A stretch of 13,150 nt of DNA from Gemmatimonadota bacterium (GTDB lineage: Bacteria > Gemmatimonadota > Gemmatimonadetes > Palauibacterales > Palauibacteraceae): the NCBI GenBank assembly GCA_030601615.1, contig JAUVTH010000015.1:1-13150 (forward strand). The letters run 5' to 3'. Numbering within the stretch: position 1 is the first letter of the stretch; each line of letters starts with the position of its first letter. Positions 6,711-13,150 of the stretch are shown in pieces. The translations under genes were made by a program, and so were the position numbers. The notes below the pieces were generated by a model, which saw only the letters and a list, made by a program, of their open reading frames with translations, ran no database searches and was not told the DNA's origin.

Positions 6711-6726
6711 TGGCCCGACCCTTGCA
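6711..6726 (+). promoter_or_regulatory. Candidate sigma54 (RpoN) promoter upstream of mreB
   Basis: TGGCCCGACCCTTGCA fits the sigma54 consensus TGGCACG-N4-TTGCW with one mismatch (C for A), and the GG and GC doublets have exactly the required spacing. With C6725 as -12, transcription would start near 6737 and leave a leader of about 55 bases before mreB. I find no good sigma70 -35/-10 pair between the ald terminator and mreB. No enhancer-like inverted repeat was recognised, so chance similarity remains possible. Confidence 0.4.
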
Positions 6727-6791
6727 GGTCTGGCTGCTGAAATGTGCTCGTACGGGTCCGATTCTCCAGTTGATCCTGAACGGAACAGGCG

Positions 6792-7826
6792 ATGTGGAAA
6801 CGTCTTCTCAGGGGTAGCTTCCTCCCGATCAACGACGTGGGGGTAGATCTCGGTACCGCGAATACGCTGGTGTACGTCGCGGGCGAGGGGATCGTGCTGA
6901 ATGAGCCTTCCGTCGTGGCCGTAGAGAAAAGCACGGGTCGGATCATGGGCATCGGGCTCGAGGCCAAGCGCATGCTGGGTCGCACTCCGCAGGGAGTTGA
7001 GGCGGTTCGCCCGTTGAAAGACGGAGTGATCGCGGATGTGGACGTCACCGAGATCATGCTCCGCTACTTTCTCAAGACCGTAAGCGCCGACCGGGTGTTC
7101 AAGGTGCGTCCGAGGGTCGTAGTCGGTGTTCCTTCCGGCATTACCGAGCTGGAGCGCCGGGCGGTGCGGTCGAGCGCTCACGCGGCAGGCGCCAAGGAAG
7201 TGTACATGGTCTCGGAGCCCATGGCGGCCGCGATCGGTGTTGGCCTGCCTGTAGAGACCCCGACTGGAAACATGGTGATCGACGTGGGAGGCGGAACCAC
7301 GGAGATCGCGGTGATCGCGCTGTCGGGTCTCGTAGCCGAGACGTCCATCAGGGTAGGTGGAGACGAGCTGGACGAAGCGATCGTGTCGTTCCTGCGCAAG
7401 AACTACAACCTCCTCATCGGGGAGCCGACGGCCGAGGCGATCAAGATCCAGATCGGCTCCGCCTACCCGACCGAGGAGGAGCGGGACATGGGGGTGAAGG
7501 GAAGGGACCTCGTCTCAGGTATTCCGAAGACGGTGCGGGTCAACTCCGCCGAGGTTCGCGAGTGCATACTGGAGCCGATCCAGCAGATCGTCGGGGCCGT
7601 CCGCAGGGCTCTCGAGATCACCCCGCCGGAACTCGCCGCCGACATCGTCGATCGGGGTATCGTAATGACGGGGGGTGGATCGCTCATCCGAGGACTGGAC
7701 ATGCTCCTGAGGGAGGAAACGGGGCTGCCAATCCACGTGGACGAGGAGCCTCTGACGTGTGTGGTCAGGGGAACCGGCCGCATACTGGACGACATCCCGC
7801 GCTATCGGAGCGTGCTTACCACCTGA
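6792..7826 (+). CDS. mreB: Rod shape-determining protein MreB
   Basis: MreB is the bacterial actin homologue. Its filaments under the inner membrane guide the elongasome that inserts new lateral peptidoglycan. The product is 344 aa (E. coli 347). It shows the actin-fold signatures in order: phosphate-1 VGVDLGTANT (residues 16-25), phosphate-2 IDVGGGTTEIAV (from D164), and the adenosine motif MTGGGSLIRG (292-301). The hydrophobic, basic start MWKRLLRGSFLP fits the amphipathic membrane-binding segment of this family. The ATG at 6792 has a modest purine site (GGAACAGG, 6782-6789). It heads a five-gene operon, with mreC starting 7 bases after its stop. The gene is preceded by the ald terminator and the sigma54-like site. 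No key residue is missing. Confidence 0.97.
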   Translation: MWKRLLRGSFLPINDVGVDLGTANTLVYVAGEGIVLNEPSVVAVEKSTGRIMGIGLEAKRMLGRTPQGVEAVRPLKDGVIADVDVTEIMLRYFLKTVSADRVFKVRPRVVVGVPSGITELERRAVRSSAHAAGAKEVYMVSEPMAAAIGVGLPVETPTGNMVIDVGGGTTEIAVIALSGLVAETSIRVGGDELDEAIVSFLRKNYNLLIGEPTAEAIKIQIGSAYPTEEERDMGVKGRDLVSGIPKTVRVNSAEVRECILEPIQQIVGAVRRALEITPPELAADIVDRGIVMTGGGSLIRGLDMLLREETGLPIHVDEEPLTCVVRGTGRILDDIPRYRSVLTT

Positions 7827-7833
7827 GGAGGCG

Positions 7834-8730
7834 TTGCGGCATTTCGACGTAGGCCGGCCCGAGAACCAGCGGCGTGACCTCGTCATCGTCACGGTTCTTC
7901 TGATCTCCTCCTGGTCCCTCACGGGCCTGGATTCTTCGCAGATCCTTGGTATCACCCGACCCATTCGCGGTACCGTCCTGGCACCGTTTCTGGCTGCAGA
8001 TGCCGGGTACGAGAGGCGCGCCGCCCTGGCTCGCCGGACGACGCAGCTGGAGGCCGAGCGCGACTCCCTCTACGTGAGGTTGCAGACAGCGACGGACCTT
8101 GAGCGCGAGAATCGGGATCTCCGACAGCAGCTCGGCCTTCCGGGTCGGCGGACGGGCGGTTTCGTCGTCGCGGAGCTCATTCCTGGCCGGCCGTCCGTCG
8201 GCGATTCCCACACGTTCCTGCTGCGCAGTCCCTTACTCCGGGAGATCGAGACCCCGACGGGGGTGAGCGTTCCCTCCGGTCTGGTCGGCGTGCTTCGGTC
8301 GACCGCGGGAGGCACCGGACTCGGGGAATTCTGGACCCACCCGGACTTCCGTGCGAGCGTGCGGTCCGCGGTGGGTGATGCGACGGGAATCGTCCGGTCG
8401 TTGACGGGTCCGGATGGCGAGTCTCTCATGCTGGTGGAGGGGGTTCCCTATCAGGCGAGAATGGCCGAGGGGACCTTGCTGGAGACGGCCGGCCTCGGCG
8501 GTGTCTTTCCATCGGGCATCCGTGTCGGCACTGTGATCGAGGAGTCTGCATCCCGCTCCGGATGGTCCCACAGCTACCTTGTTGAGCCTGCAGTCCGACC
8601 GGGGGCCGTGCGGGCGGCGACAGCGTGGCAACGCTCGGCGACTGAGGAATCCGACATTCCTCCGGATACGATTGACTCAGCCGTGTCAGCCGAGGGAGCT
8701 CGGGAGGAGGGCTCCGGTGGTGGGCGCTAG
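7834..8730 (+). CDS. mreC: Rod shape-determining protein MreC
   Basis: MreC is a bitopic inner-membrane protein that links MreB filaments to PBP2 and RodA. The product is about 298 aa: a short cytoplasmic tail, a transmembrane helix (about residues 15-33, DLVIVTVLLISSWSLTGL), a periplasmic coiled coil (about 58-102, containing LEAERDSLYVRLQTATDLER), then the beta-rich MreC domain and a low-complexity acidic tail ending EEGSGGGR. The start is uncertain. TTG at 7834 is the only usual start codon after the mreB stop; GAGGAGG (7825-7831) overlaps that stop and is only 2 bases away, unusually close. Initiation inside mreB (GTG at 7759) would add 25 residues unlike MreC. The gene ends in TAG, and the mreD start overlaps its 3' end. 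Confidence 0.88.
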   Translation: MRHFDVGRPENQRRDLVIVTVLLISSWSLTGLDSSQILGITRPIRGTVLAPFLAADAGYERRAALARRTTQLEAERDSLYVRLQTATDLERENRDLRQQLGLPGRRTGGFVVAELIPGRPSVGDSHTFLLRSPLLREIETPTGVSVPSGLVGVLRSTAGGTGLGEFWTHPDFRASVRSAVGDATGIVRSLTGPDGESLMLVEGVPYQARMAEGTLLETAGLGGVFPSGIRVGTVIEESASRSGWSHSYLVEPAVRPGAVRAATAWQRSATEESDIPPDTIDSAVSAEGAREEGSGGGR

Positions 8731-9196
8731 GCGGGGAGTGAGCCCGGACGCGATTCTGGTGGTCGTGCTCATCCTGATCCATTTTACGCTGTACGGATTC
8801 TTCGTTCGCTGGCCGGCGATGCCGAATCTCCTGATCGGAGGTCTGCTGCTGGCGGCGCTCCGCATCCGCGCCGGCTACGCGGCGTTTCTGGGGTTCTCGC
8901 TCGGCGTGCTCGAGGCGGCGATGGGTCTCGAGGGGATGGGGACGATCTCACTCGTGTTGACGATCGTGGGCTATCTGGCGGCGCGATCCAGAGACCTTCT
9001 ATTTGCCGACGCACGCTACTTCGTACCCATCTCCGTGTTCGCCGGAACGTGGATCGCAGAGCTGGTTCTCATGCTCGCCATGCCGGGCGGTCCCGGCCTG
9101 CTGGCTGCTCTCGTCGTGGCGCCGATCAGCGCGGCAGGCACGGCTCTGGTGTGCGGCACGGCGGAGTCCCTCGTAGCGGCTGTCCGACGCCTGTGA
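8717..9196 (+). CDS. mreD: Rod shape-determining protein MreD
   Basis: MreD is a small integral membrane protein of the elongasome, poorly conserved in sequence. The product is 159 aa (E. coli 162), very hydrophobic, with about five membrane segments, for example ILVVVLILIHFTLYGFFV, LLIGGLLLAALRI and VPISVFAGTWIAELVLMLAM. GTG at 8717 is preferred because AGGAGG at 8705-8710 lies 6 bases upstream; the adjacent GTG at 8720 would also fit, and GTG 8738 is a shorter alternative. It overlaps mreC by 14 bases, which implies coupled translation. The call rests mainly on position between mreC and the PBP2 gene, plus size and hydropathy, since MreD has few diagnostic residues. Confidence 0.85.
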   Translation: MVGARRGVSPDAILVVVLILIHFTLYGFFVRWPAMPNLLIGGLLLAALRIRAGYAAFLGFSLGVLEAAMGLEGMGTISLVLTIVGYLAARSRDLLFADARYFVPISVFAGTWIAELVLMLAMPGGPGLLAALVVAPISAAGTALVCGTAESLVAAVRRL

Positions 9197-9203
9197 TGGC
9201 TGC

Positions 9204-11060
9204 ATGACGGACGGGGAGGCCACCCGGCTCAGTCGGGTTCGTCGCGCCCGCGCGGCGGGAGTTCTTCTCATCGTCGTGATGGTCGTGCTCGCCGGCGCGT
9301 TCTTCCGTCTGCAGGTCCAGGGCGGCGGCGCCTATGAGCTCCAGTCACGTAATAATCGGCTCCGGCCGATTCCGATTCCCGCGGCTCGCGGCGCCATCTA
9401 CGATCGGCATGGTGAGTTGCTGGCGGAGAGCATTCCCGGCTACTCCCTGTCGCTCCTGCCGGCGCCTCCCGATTCTGCGCGGGCGACGCTCGAGCGACTG
9501 GCGCCTTATCTCGGTCTGGAGCCCGAAGGAATCGAGGCCATTCTCGAACGTCGACGCCGACAGCCCCAGTTGCCGGTGCTGGTGAGGGACGATCTCACAT
9601 TCGAGAGGGTAGCCGCGGTCGAGGAGCGCCGGCCAGACTTCCGGCTGGTGGTCATCGAGACGCATCCGAGGCGTCGATACCCGGCAGGATCCGTCACTGC
9701 CCACGTGATCGGGTATGTGGGAGAGATCAGCCGGCCCGAGCTCGACAGCGACGAGTTCGTGGAGTACGAAGCTGGTCGGATCATCGGGAAGCAGGGAATC
9801 GAGCGCCGTTACGAACACGTGCTAGCGGGTTCCGCCGGTACGCGATATGTGGAGGTCAATGCCCGGGGTTCCATCGTGCGCGAGTTTCCGTCCGATCGGG
9901 CTCGATCAGCGCAGGCGGGAAGGAACCTCACGCTCACCCTGGACCTGGACCTTCAGCAATTCGCCGACTCCATCTTTCCGGAGGGGGATCGGGGGGGAGT
10001 TGTGGCCCTGGATCCGCGTACGGGAGAGGTGCTGCTGCTCTACAGCCAACCGAGTTTCGACCCCAACCTGTTCATTGGAGGGATATCCGAGTCGGACTGG
10101 GCCGGAATCAGGGACGATCCGGCGCAGCCGATCTTGAACAGGGTGGTCTCGGCGCTGTACCCGCCAGGCTCGACGTGGAAGCTGATTCTGGCCACGCTCT
10201 CGATGCGGGAGGGCACCGTCGGGATCGATTCCTACATGCCGAGCTCCTGCAGGGGAGCGCTCCAGTTCGGGCGGAGAGCATTCCGTTGCTGGAAGCCCGA
10301 GGGGCACGGCCCGCTCGACCTGTCAGGTGCGATCAAGCAGAGCTGCAACGTCTTCTTCTATCAGCTGGGTCTTCGCCTGGGGTTGGACGCGTTCCTGGCC
10401 GGTGTGGACGGGCTCGGATTCAACCAGGCGACGGGCATCGATCTACCCGGCGAGATCTCGAGCCGGTTTCCTCCCTCTCGGGCCTGGTACGATCAGACGT
10501 TCGGACGACGAGGGTGGACGGAATCCGTAGTACTCAACCTGTCGATAGGACAGGGAGAGACCGAACAGACTCTGATTCGGTTGGCCCAGTTCTATTCGGC
10601 CCTGGCGACAGGCCGTTCGCCAGTGGTTCCCCACCTGCTGCAATCCGAGGTCCTGGACAGTGTGCGAGAGGAGTGGACGACAGGTCTTTCCGAGCCCCGG
10701 AGAATGGAGCTGGTATCTGCCATGACGAGAGTCGTCAACGAGCCAGGCGGGACCGCATACTGGCACCGGCTGCCCGAGTGGACCCTGGCGGGGAAGACCG
10801 GCACTTCCCAGAACCCGCATGGGGAACCTCACTCCTGGTTTGTCGGATTCGCTCCGGCGCATGACCCGCGGATCGTGATCGTTGCGATCGTGGAGAGCGG
10901 GCACCCCGATAATCAAACATCTCGCGCTGTCCCGTTCGCCTCACAGATAGTGTCACGATATCTGAGGAATGAAGGCGTGCCGCCCGATCGGCAGGTCGAA
11001 ACCATTCCGCACGTCTCGCTGCAGAGGACTCCTCCCGCGAACGGAGGCGTCGGGCAGTGA
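9204..11060 (+). CDS. mrdA: Peptidoglycan transpeptidase, penicillin-binding protein 2 (class B)
   Basis: PBP2 cross-links new peptidoglycan during cell elongation, working with the glycosyltransferase RodA. The product is 618 aa (E. coli 633). A single N-terminal membrane anchor spans about residues 17-35 (AAGVLLIVVMVVLAGAFF). It is followed by the dimerisation or pedestal domain, recognisable from RPIPIPAARGAIYDRHGELL, and then the transpeptidase domain. The penicilloyl-serine triads are all present: STWK with the nucleophile S323, SCN at 380-382 and KTGTS starting at K531. The ATG at 9204 lies 7 bases after the mreD stop with no strong Shine-Dalgarno site, so translational coupling to mreD is likely. 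The 3' end shares GTGA with the rodA start. The gene appears fully functional. Confidence 0.95.
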   Translation: MTDGEATRLSRVRRARAAGVLLIVVMVVLAGAFFRLQVQGGGAYELQSRNNRLRPIPIPAARGAIYDRHGELLAESIPGYSLSLLPAPPDSARATLERLAPYLGLEPEGIEAILERRRRQPQLPVLVRDDLTFERVAAVEERRPDFRLVVIETHPRRRYPAGSVTAHVIGYVGEISRPELDSDEFVEYEAGRIIGKQGIERRYEHVLAGSAGTRYVEVNARGSIVREFPSDRARSAQAGRNLTLTLDLDLQQFADSIFPEGDRGGVVALDPRTGEVLLLYSQPSFDPNLFIGGISESDWAGIRDDPAQPILNRVVSALYPPGSTWKLILATLSMREGTVGIDSYMPSSCRGALQFGRRAFRCWKPEGHGPLDLSGAIKQSCNVFFYQLGLRLGLDAFLAGVDGLGFNQATGIDLPGEISSRFPPSRAWYDQTFGRRGWTESVVLNLSIGQGETEQTLIRLAQFYSALATGRSPVVPHLLQSEVLDSVREEWTTGLSEPRRMELVSAMTRVVNEPGGTAYWHRLPEWTLAGKTGTSQNPHGEPHSWFVGFAPAHDPRIVIVAIVESGHPDNQTSRAVPFASQIVSRYLRNEGVPPDRQVETIPHVSLQRTPPANGGVGQ

Positions 11061-12283
11061 ACAGAGACCGCGCGGCGCTGCTTGGCGGGCTGGGCGATCC
11101 CGTTCTCCTCGGAGGAGCCATGCTCCTCGCGTGCCTTGGAGTCGGGATGATCTGGTCCGCTGGCCAGGTCGACCTTCCCTCCGGGGTCACCGGTGCCTGG
11201 CGTCGCCAGCTGGTGTGGCTGTGCGTCTCGATCGTCGCGTTCGCTGTAGTGACCCGGATTCCCATGCGGTGGCTCGAGTGGGCGACTCCGTGGATATACG
11301 CCATGTCGATCGTGCTCCTGATCGCTGTGCTCGTGGTCGGCACGGGCCCGAACACCCGGAGCTGGCTGCGGCTCGCCGGATTCTCGTTCCAGCCGGCGGA
11401 ACTCGCGAAGCTGGCGACGATCCTGCTGTTGGCACGTCTACTTGGCTCGAGAAGGGAGCCCCAGACGCGGCTGTTCGAGCTCTGGCAACCGGTTCTGGTT
11501 GTGGTCATTCCCTTTCTTCTGGTGATGGCGCAGCCCGACCTTGGGAGCGCACTGGTTTTCGTCATCATCCTGGTCAGCGCGCTGTTCTGGGCCGGAATTC
11601 CTCTATTCACGATCTTCCTGCTGGTGAGCCCGGGAGTCAGCCTGATCCTCGGCTTCTCGGCCGCCGTGTGGGGGGTGTGGTTCGTCGTGGTAATCGTGGC
11701 CCTGTACGTGCGCCGCCCGTACATGGCAGAGGCGGTTGCAGTGGCTCTCGCGAACCTCGCCACCGGCGCGCTCGCGACACCGCTATGGAACCGGTTGGCC
11801 CCCTACCAGCAGCGAAGATTGCTCGTGTTCCTTGATCCGGACATCGATCCGCGGGGGGCGGGCTGGCACCTGATCCAATCGAAGGTGGCCATCGGCTCGG
11901 GCGGAGTGACGGGACAGGGCTTCGGGAACGGGCCACAGAAGAGGCTGGCCTTTCTTCCCGAACAGCACACGGACTTCATTTTTTCGGTCGTGGGTGAAGA
12001 GCTGGGGCTGATCGGGGTCCTGGTATTCCTCGCCCTGCTCGCGTGGTTCCTGCGGCGTGTGCTGCGGGTGGCAGCGGTCGACTCCTCTCAGGGATTCGGG
12101 AGCATGATCGCATTCTGTTTCTTCGCTGTCTGGTTCGGTCATCTCGTCATCAACATCGGGATGACGGTGGGCCTGATGCCGGTAACGGGTCTGCCTCTGC
12201 CCTTCATCAGCTATGGTGGTTCGTTCCTCCTCACCACTTTCGTCGGAGTGGGCCTCGTGTGCCGTGTCGCCTACGAGAACTGA
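11057..12283 (+). CDS. rodA: Rod shape-determining SEDS glycosyltransferase RodA
   Basis: RodA polymerises lipid II into glycan strands at the inner membrane and pairs with PBP2. The product is 408 aa, longer than E. coli RodA (370), with ten or more hydrophobic segments. Diagnostic motifs are GWHLIQSKVAIGSGG, LPEQHTDFIFSVVGEELG containing the likely catalytic aspartate D306 (equivalent to E. coli D262), and the C-terminal GLPLPFISYGGSFLL. Extra length comes from a hydrophobic stretch after QPDLGSALVF (roughly residues 170-240), suggesting added membrane segments in the middle of the protein. The GTG start at 11057 overlaps the mrdA TGA by 4 bases, with GGAGG at 11043-11047, 9 bases upstream. 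It is the last gene of the mre-mrd operon. Confidence 0.95.
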   Translation: MNRDRAALLGGLGDPVLLGGAMLLACLGVGMIWSAGQVDLPSGVTGAWRRQLVWLCVSIVAFAVVTRIPMRWLEWATPWIYAMSIVLLIAVLVVGTGPNTRSWLRLAGFSFQPAELAKLATILLLARLLGSRREPQTRLFELWQPVLVVVIPFLLVMAQPDLGSALVFVIILVSALFWAGIPLFTIFLLVSPGVSLILGFSAAVWGVWFVVVIVALYVRRPYMAEAVAVALANLATGALATPLWNRLAPYQQRRLLVFLDPDIDPRGAGWHLIQSKVAIGSGGVTGQGFGNGPQKRLAFLPEQHTDFIFSVVGEELGLIGVLVFLALLAWFLRRVLRVAAVDSSQGFGSMIAFCFFAVWFGHLVINIGMTVGLMPVTGLPLPFISYGGSFLLTTFVGVGLVCRVAYEN

Positions 12284-12285
12284 GC

Positions 12286-12314
12286 AGCCCCCCGCACCGC
12301 TTCCCTCGGGGGTT
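12286..12314 (+). terminator. Weak hairpin after rodA, possible terminator
   Basis: AGCCCCC at 12286-12292 can pair with GGGGGTT at 12308-12314 (one G-T pair) around a 15-base loop. No T-run follows, so termination would be partial at best. It begins 3 bases after the rodA stop. Confidence 0.3.
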
Positions 12315-12335
12315 CGCGGTCCGTGCATGTCCCGT

Positions 12336-12341
12336 TATATT
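12336..12341 (+). promoter_or_regulatory. Possible -10 element for accD
   Basis: TATATT at 12336-12341 is the only AT-rich hexamer in the 93-base rodA-accD gap and lies 35 bases before the accD start. The hexamer 17 bases upstream (TTCGCG, 12313-12318) is a poor -35. A separate promoter for accD is possible but unproven. Confidence 0.25.
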
Positions 12342-12376
12342 CCGACTCGCGTAACTCACCGTCAGAGCGAGGAAGA

Positions 12377-13150
12377 ATGGCCTGGTTCCGCAAAGAGAAG
12401 CAGAAGCTCGTAGCTCAGAAGCGAGAGCTCGCCGCCGACGTATGGGAGAAATGTGACGGCTGCGGGGAGATTCTGTACACGAGGCGTCTTGCTGAGAATC
12501 AGGGGGTCTGCCCGGAGTGTGGCCACCACTTCCGGATCTCGGCGCCTGAGTACGTGGACGTGCTGTTCGATGAAGGCCTGGTCGAGGAGTTCGATCCGAA
12601 TATGCGATCGGCGGACCCGCTGGGCTTTGTGGACTCCAAGCCCTATCCCGTCCGAGTCACTCAGGCGGAGAGAAAAGTCGGGGGCTACGACGCTGTGCTT
12701 ACCGGAGTCGGCCGGATCGAAGGACGCGAGGTGTGCGCGGGAGTGATGGACTTCGGGTTCATCGGCGGTTCGATGGGTTCGGTGGTCGGCGAGAAGATTG
12801 CCCGCATGGTCGAGCAAGGTGTAGACCGTGCCTGTCCCGTGCTGATCGTGTCTGCCTCGGGTGGTGCCCGCATGCAGGAGGGGATCTTCTCCCTGATGCA
12901 GTTGGCCAAGACGTCAGCGGCCTTGCAGCGCCTCGCCCGGGCGGGCCTTCCGTACATCAGCATACTCACGCACCCCACCACGGGCGGAGTGACGGCCAGT
13001 TTCGCGATGCTCGGCGATGTGAACCTGGCGGAGCCGGGTGCCCTGATCGGGTTCGCCGGACCCCGGGTGATCAAGGAGACCATCCGCCAGGTCCGCCCGG
13101 ATGGTTTGCAGCGGTCCGAAGTCCTTGAGGAGCACGGCATGGTGGATCGG
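12377..13150 (+). CDS. accD: Acetyl-CoA carboxylase carboxyltransferase subunit beta, N-terminal 258 codons (3' end outside window)
   Basis: AccD, with AccA, transfers the carboxyl group from biotin to acetyl-CoA to form malonyl-CoA, the first committed step of fatty-acid synthesis. The frame is open from ATG 12377 to the window end without a stop. The N-terminal four-cysteine zinc ribbon is at C26, C29, C45 and C48 (CDGCG, CPECG). The carboxyltransferase core follows with GGSMGSVVGEK, SASGGARMQEG, AKTSAALQRL, DPTTGG-type HPTTGGVTASFAML and GFAGPRVI, matching E. coli AccD (304 aa) along its length. GAGGAAG at 12369-12375 is the ribosome-binding site, though close to the start. About the last 40 or more residues are missing. 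Lipid synthesis next to the elongasome operon makes sense for coordinated envelope growth, but co-regulation is not shown. Confidence 0.95.
   Translation, partial: MAWFRKEKQKLVAQKRELAADVWEKCDGCGEILYTRRLAENQGVCPECGHHFRISAPEYVDVLFDEGLVEEFDPNMRSADPLGFVDSKPYPVRVTQAERKVGGYDAVLTGVGRIEGREVCAGVMDFGFIGGSMGSVVGEKIARMVEQGVDRACPVLIVSASGGARMQEGIFSLMQLAKTSAALQRLARAGLPYISILTHPTTGGVTASFAMLGDVNLAEPGALIGFAGPRVIKETIRQVRPDGLQRSEVLEEHGMVDR

Noticed and set aside
6722..6750. TTGCAG as a sigma70 -35 for mreB
   Set aside because: No acceptable -10 hexamer lies 16-19 bases downstream (the region reads around GTGCTCGTAC).
5861..6817. Long + strand frame (318 codons) overlapping ald and running to mreB
   Set aside because: It is very rich in Arg and Gly, resembles no family and lies inside the well-supported alanine dehydrogenase gene.
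1785..8730. General reassignment of TAG to an amino acid in this organism
   Set aside because: rpsO (1785-1787), ald (6639-6641) and mreC (8728-8730) end in TAG at or near where their families end, so TAG acts as a normal stop.
10735..11763. 342-codon - strand frame opposite mrdA and rodA
   Set aside because: It spans the junction of two clear genes on the other strand; the composition is that of a shadow frame.

Overview
The window is a high-GC stretch of bacterial chromosome with every recognisable gene on the + strand and tightly packed. All genes are conserved housekeeping genes; I see no mobile element, tRNA, rRNA or CRISPR array. Start codons are mixed (ATG, GTG, TTG), Shine-Dalgarno sites are mostly clear, and TAG, TGA and TAA all occur as normal stops. 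The gene order (truB-ribF-rpsO-pnp-M16 peptidase, then ald, then mreBCD-mrdA-rodA, then accD) and the protein style make me lean towards Gemmatimonadota or a neighbouring phylum. That placement is a recollection-based inference, not something the sequence proves.

Region 1 (1-5416) is an RNA-metabolism and translation block. It holds the 3' end of truB (tRNA pseudouridine-55 synthase), ribF (riboflavin kinase/FAD synthetase, overlapping truB by 8 bases), rpsO (ribosomal protein S15) behind a good sigma70-type promoter, then pnp (polynucleotide phosphorylase) and an M16 zinc peptidase. Region 2 (5417-6680) holds a stand-alone alanine dehydrogenase gene with a GC-rich hairpin terminator on each side. 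Region 3 (6681-12283) is the rod-shape and elongasome operon mreB-mreC-mreD-mrdA(PBP2)-rodA, with gaps of 7 bases or less, or overlaps; a sequence resembling a sigma54 promoter lies upstream. Region 4 (12284-13150) is the start of accD (acetyl-CoA carboxylase beta subunit), which runs off the window.

The one real anomaly is in pnp. The reading frame for a complete, otherwise normal PNPase (about 698 codons) is interrupted by two in-frame TAG codons exactly 7 codons apart (2613-2615 and 2634-2636). They sit at the junction between the first RNase PH domain and the all-alpha linker. Both TAGs lie at the same position inside a near-perfect 12-base direct repeat spaced 21 bases. The catalytic, KH and S1 parts downstream remain intact. 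Competing explanations are a gene split into two polypeptides (resembling the separate RNase PH subunits of the exosome), local stop-codon readthrough, a recent double nonsense lesion, or a sequence or assembly error. General reassignment of TAG is unlikely, because rpsO, ald and mreC end normally at TAG.
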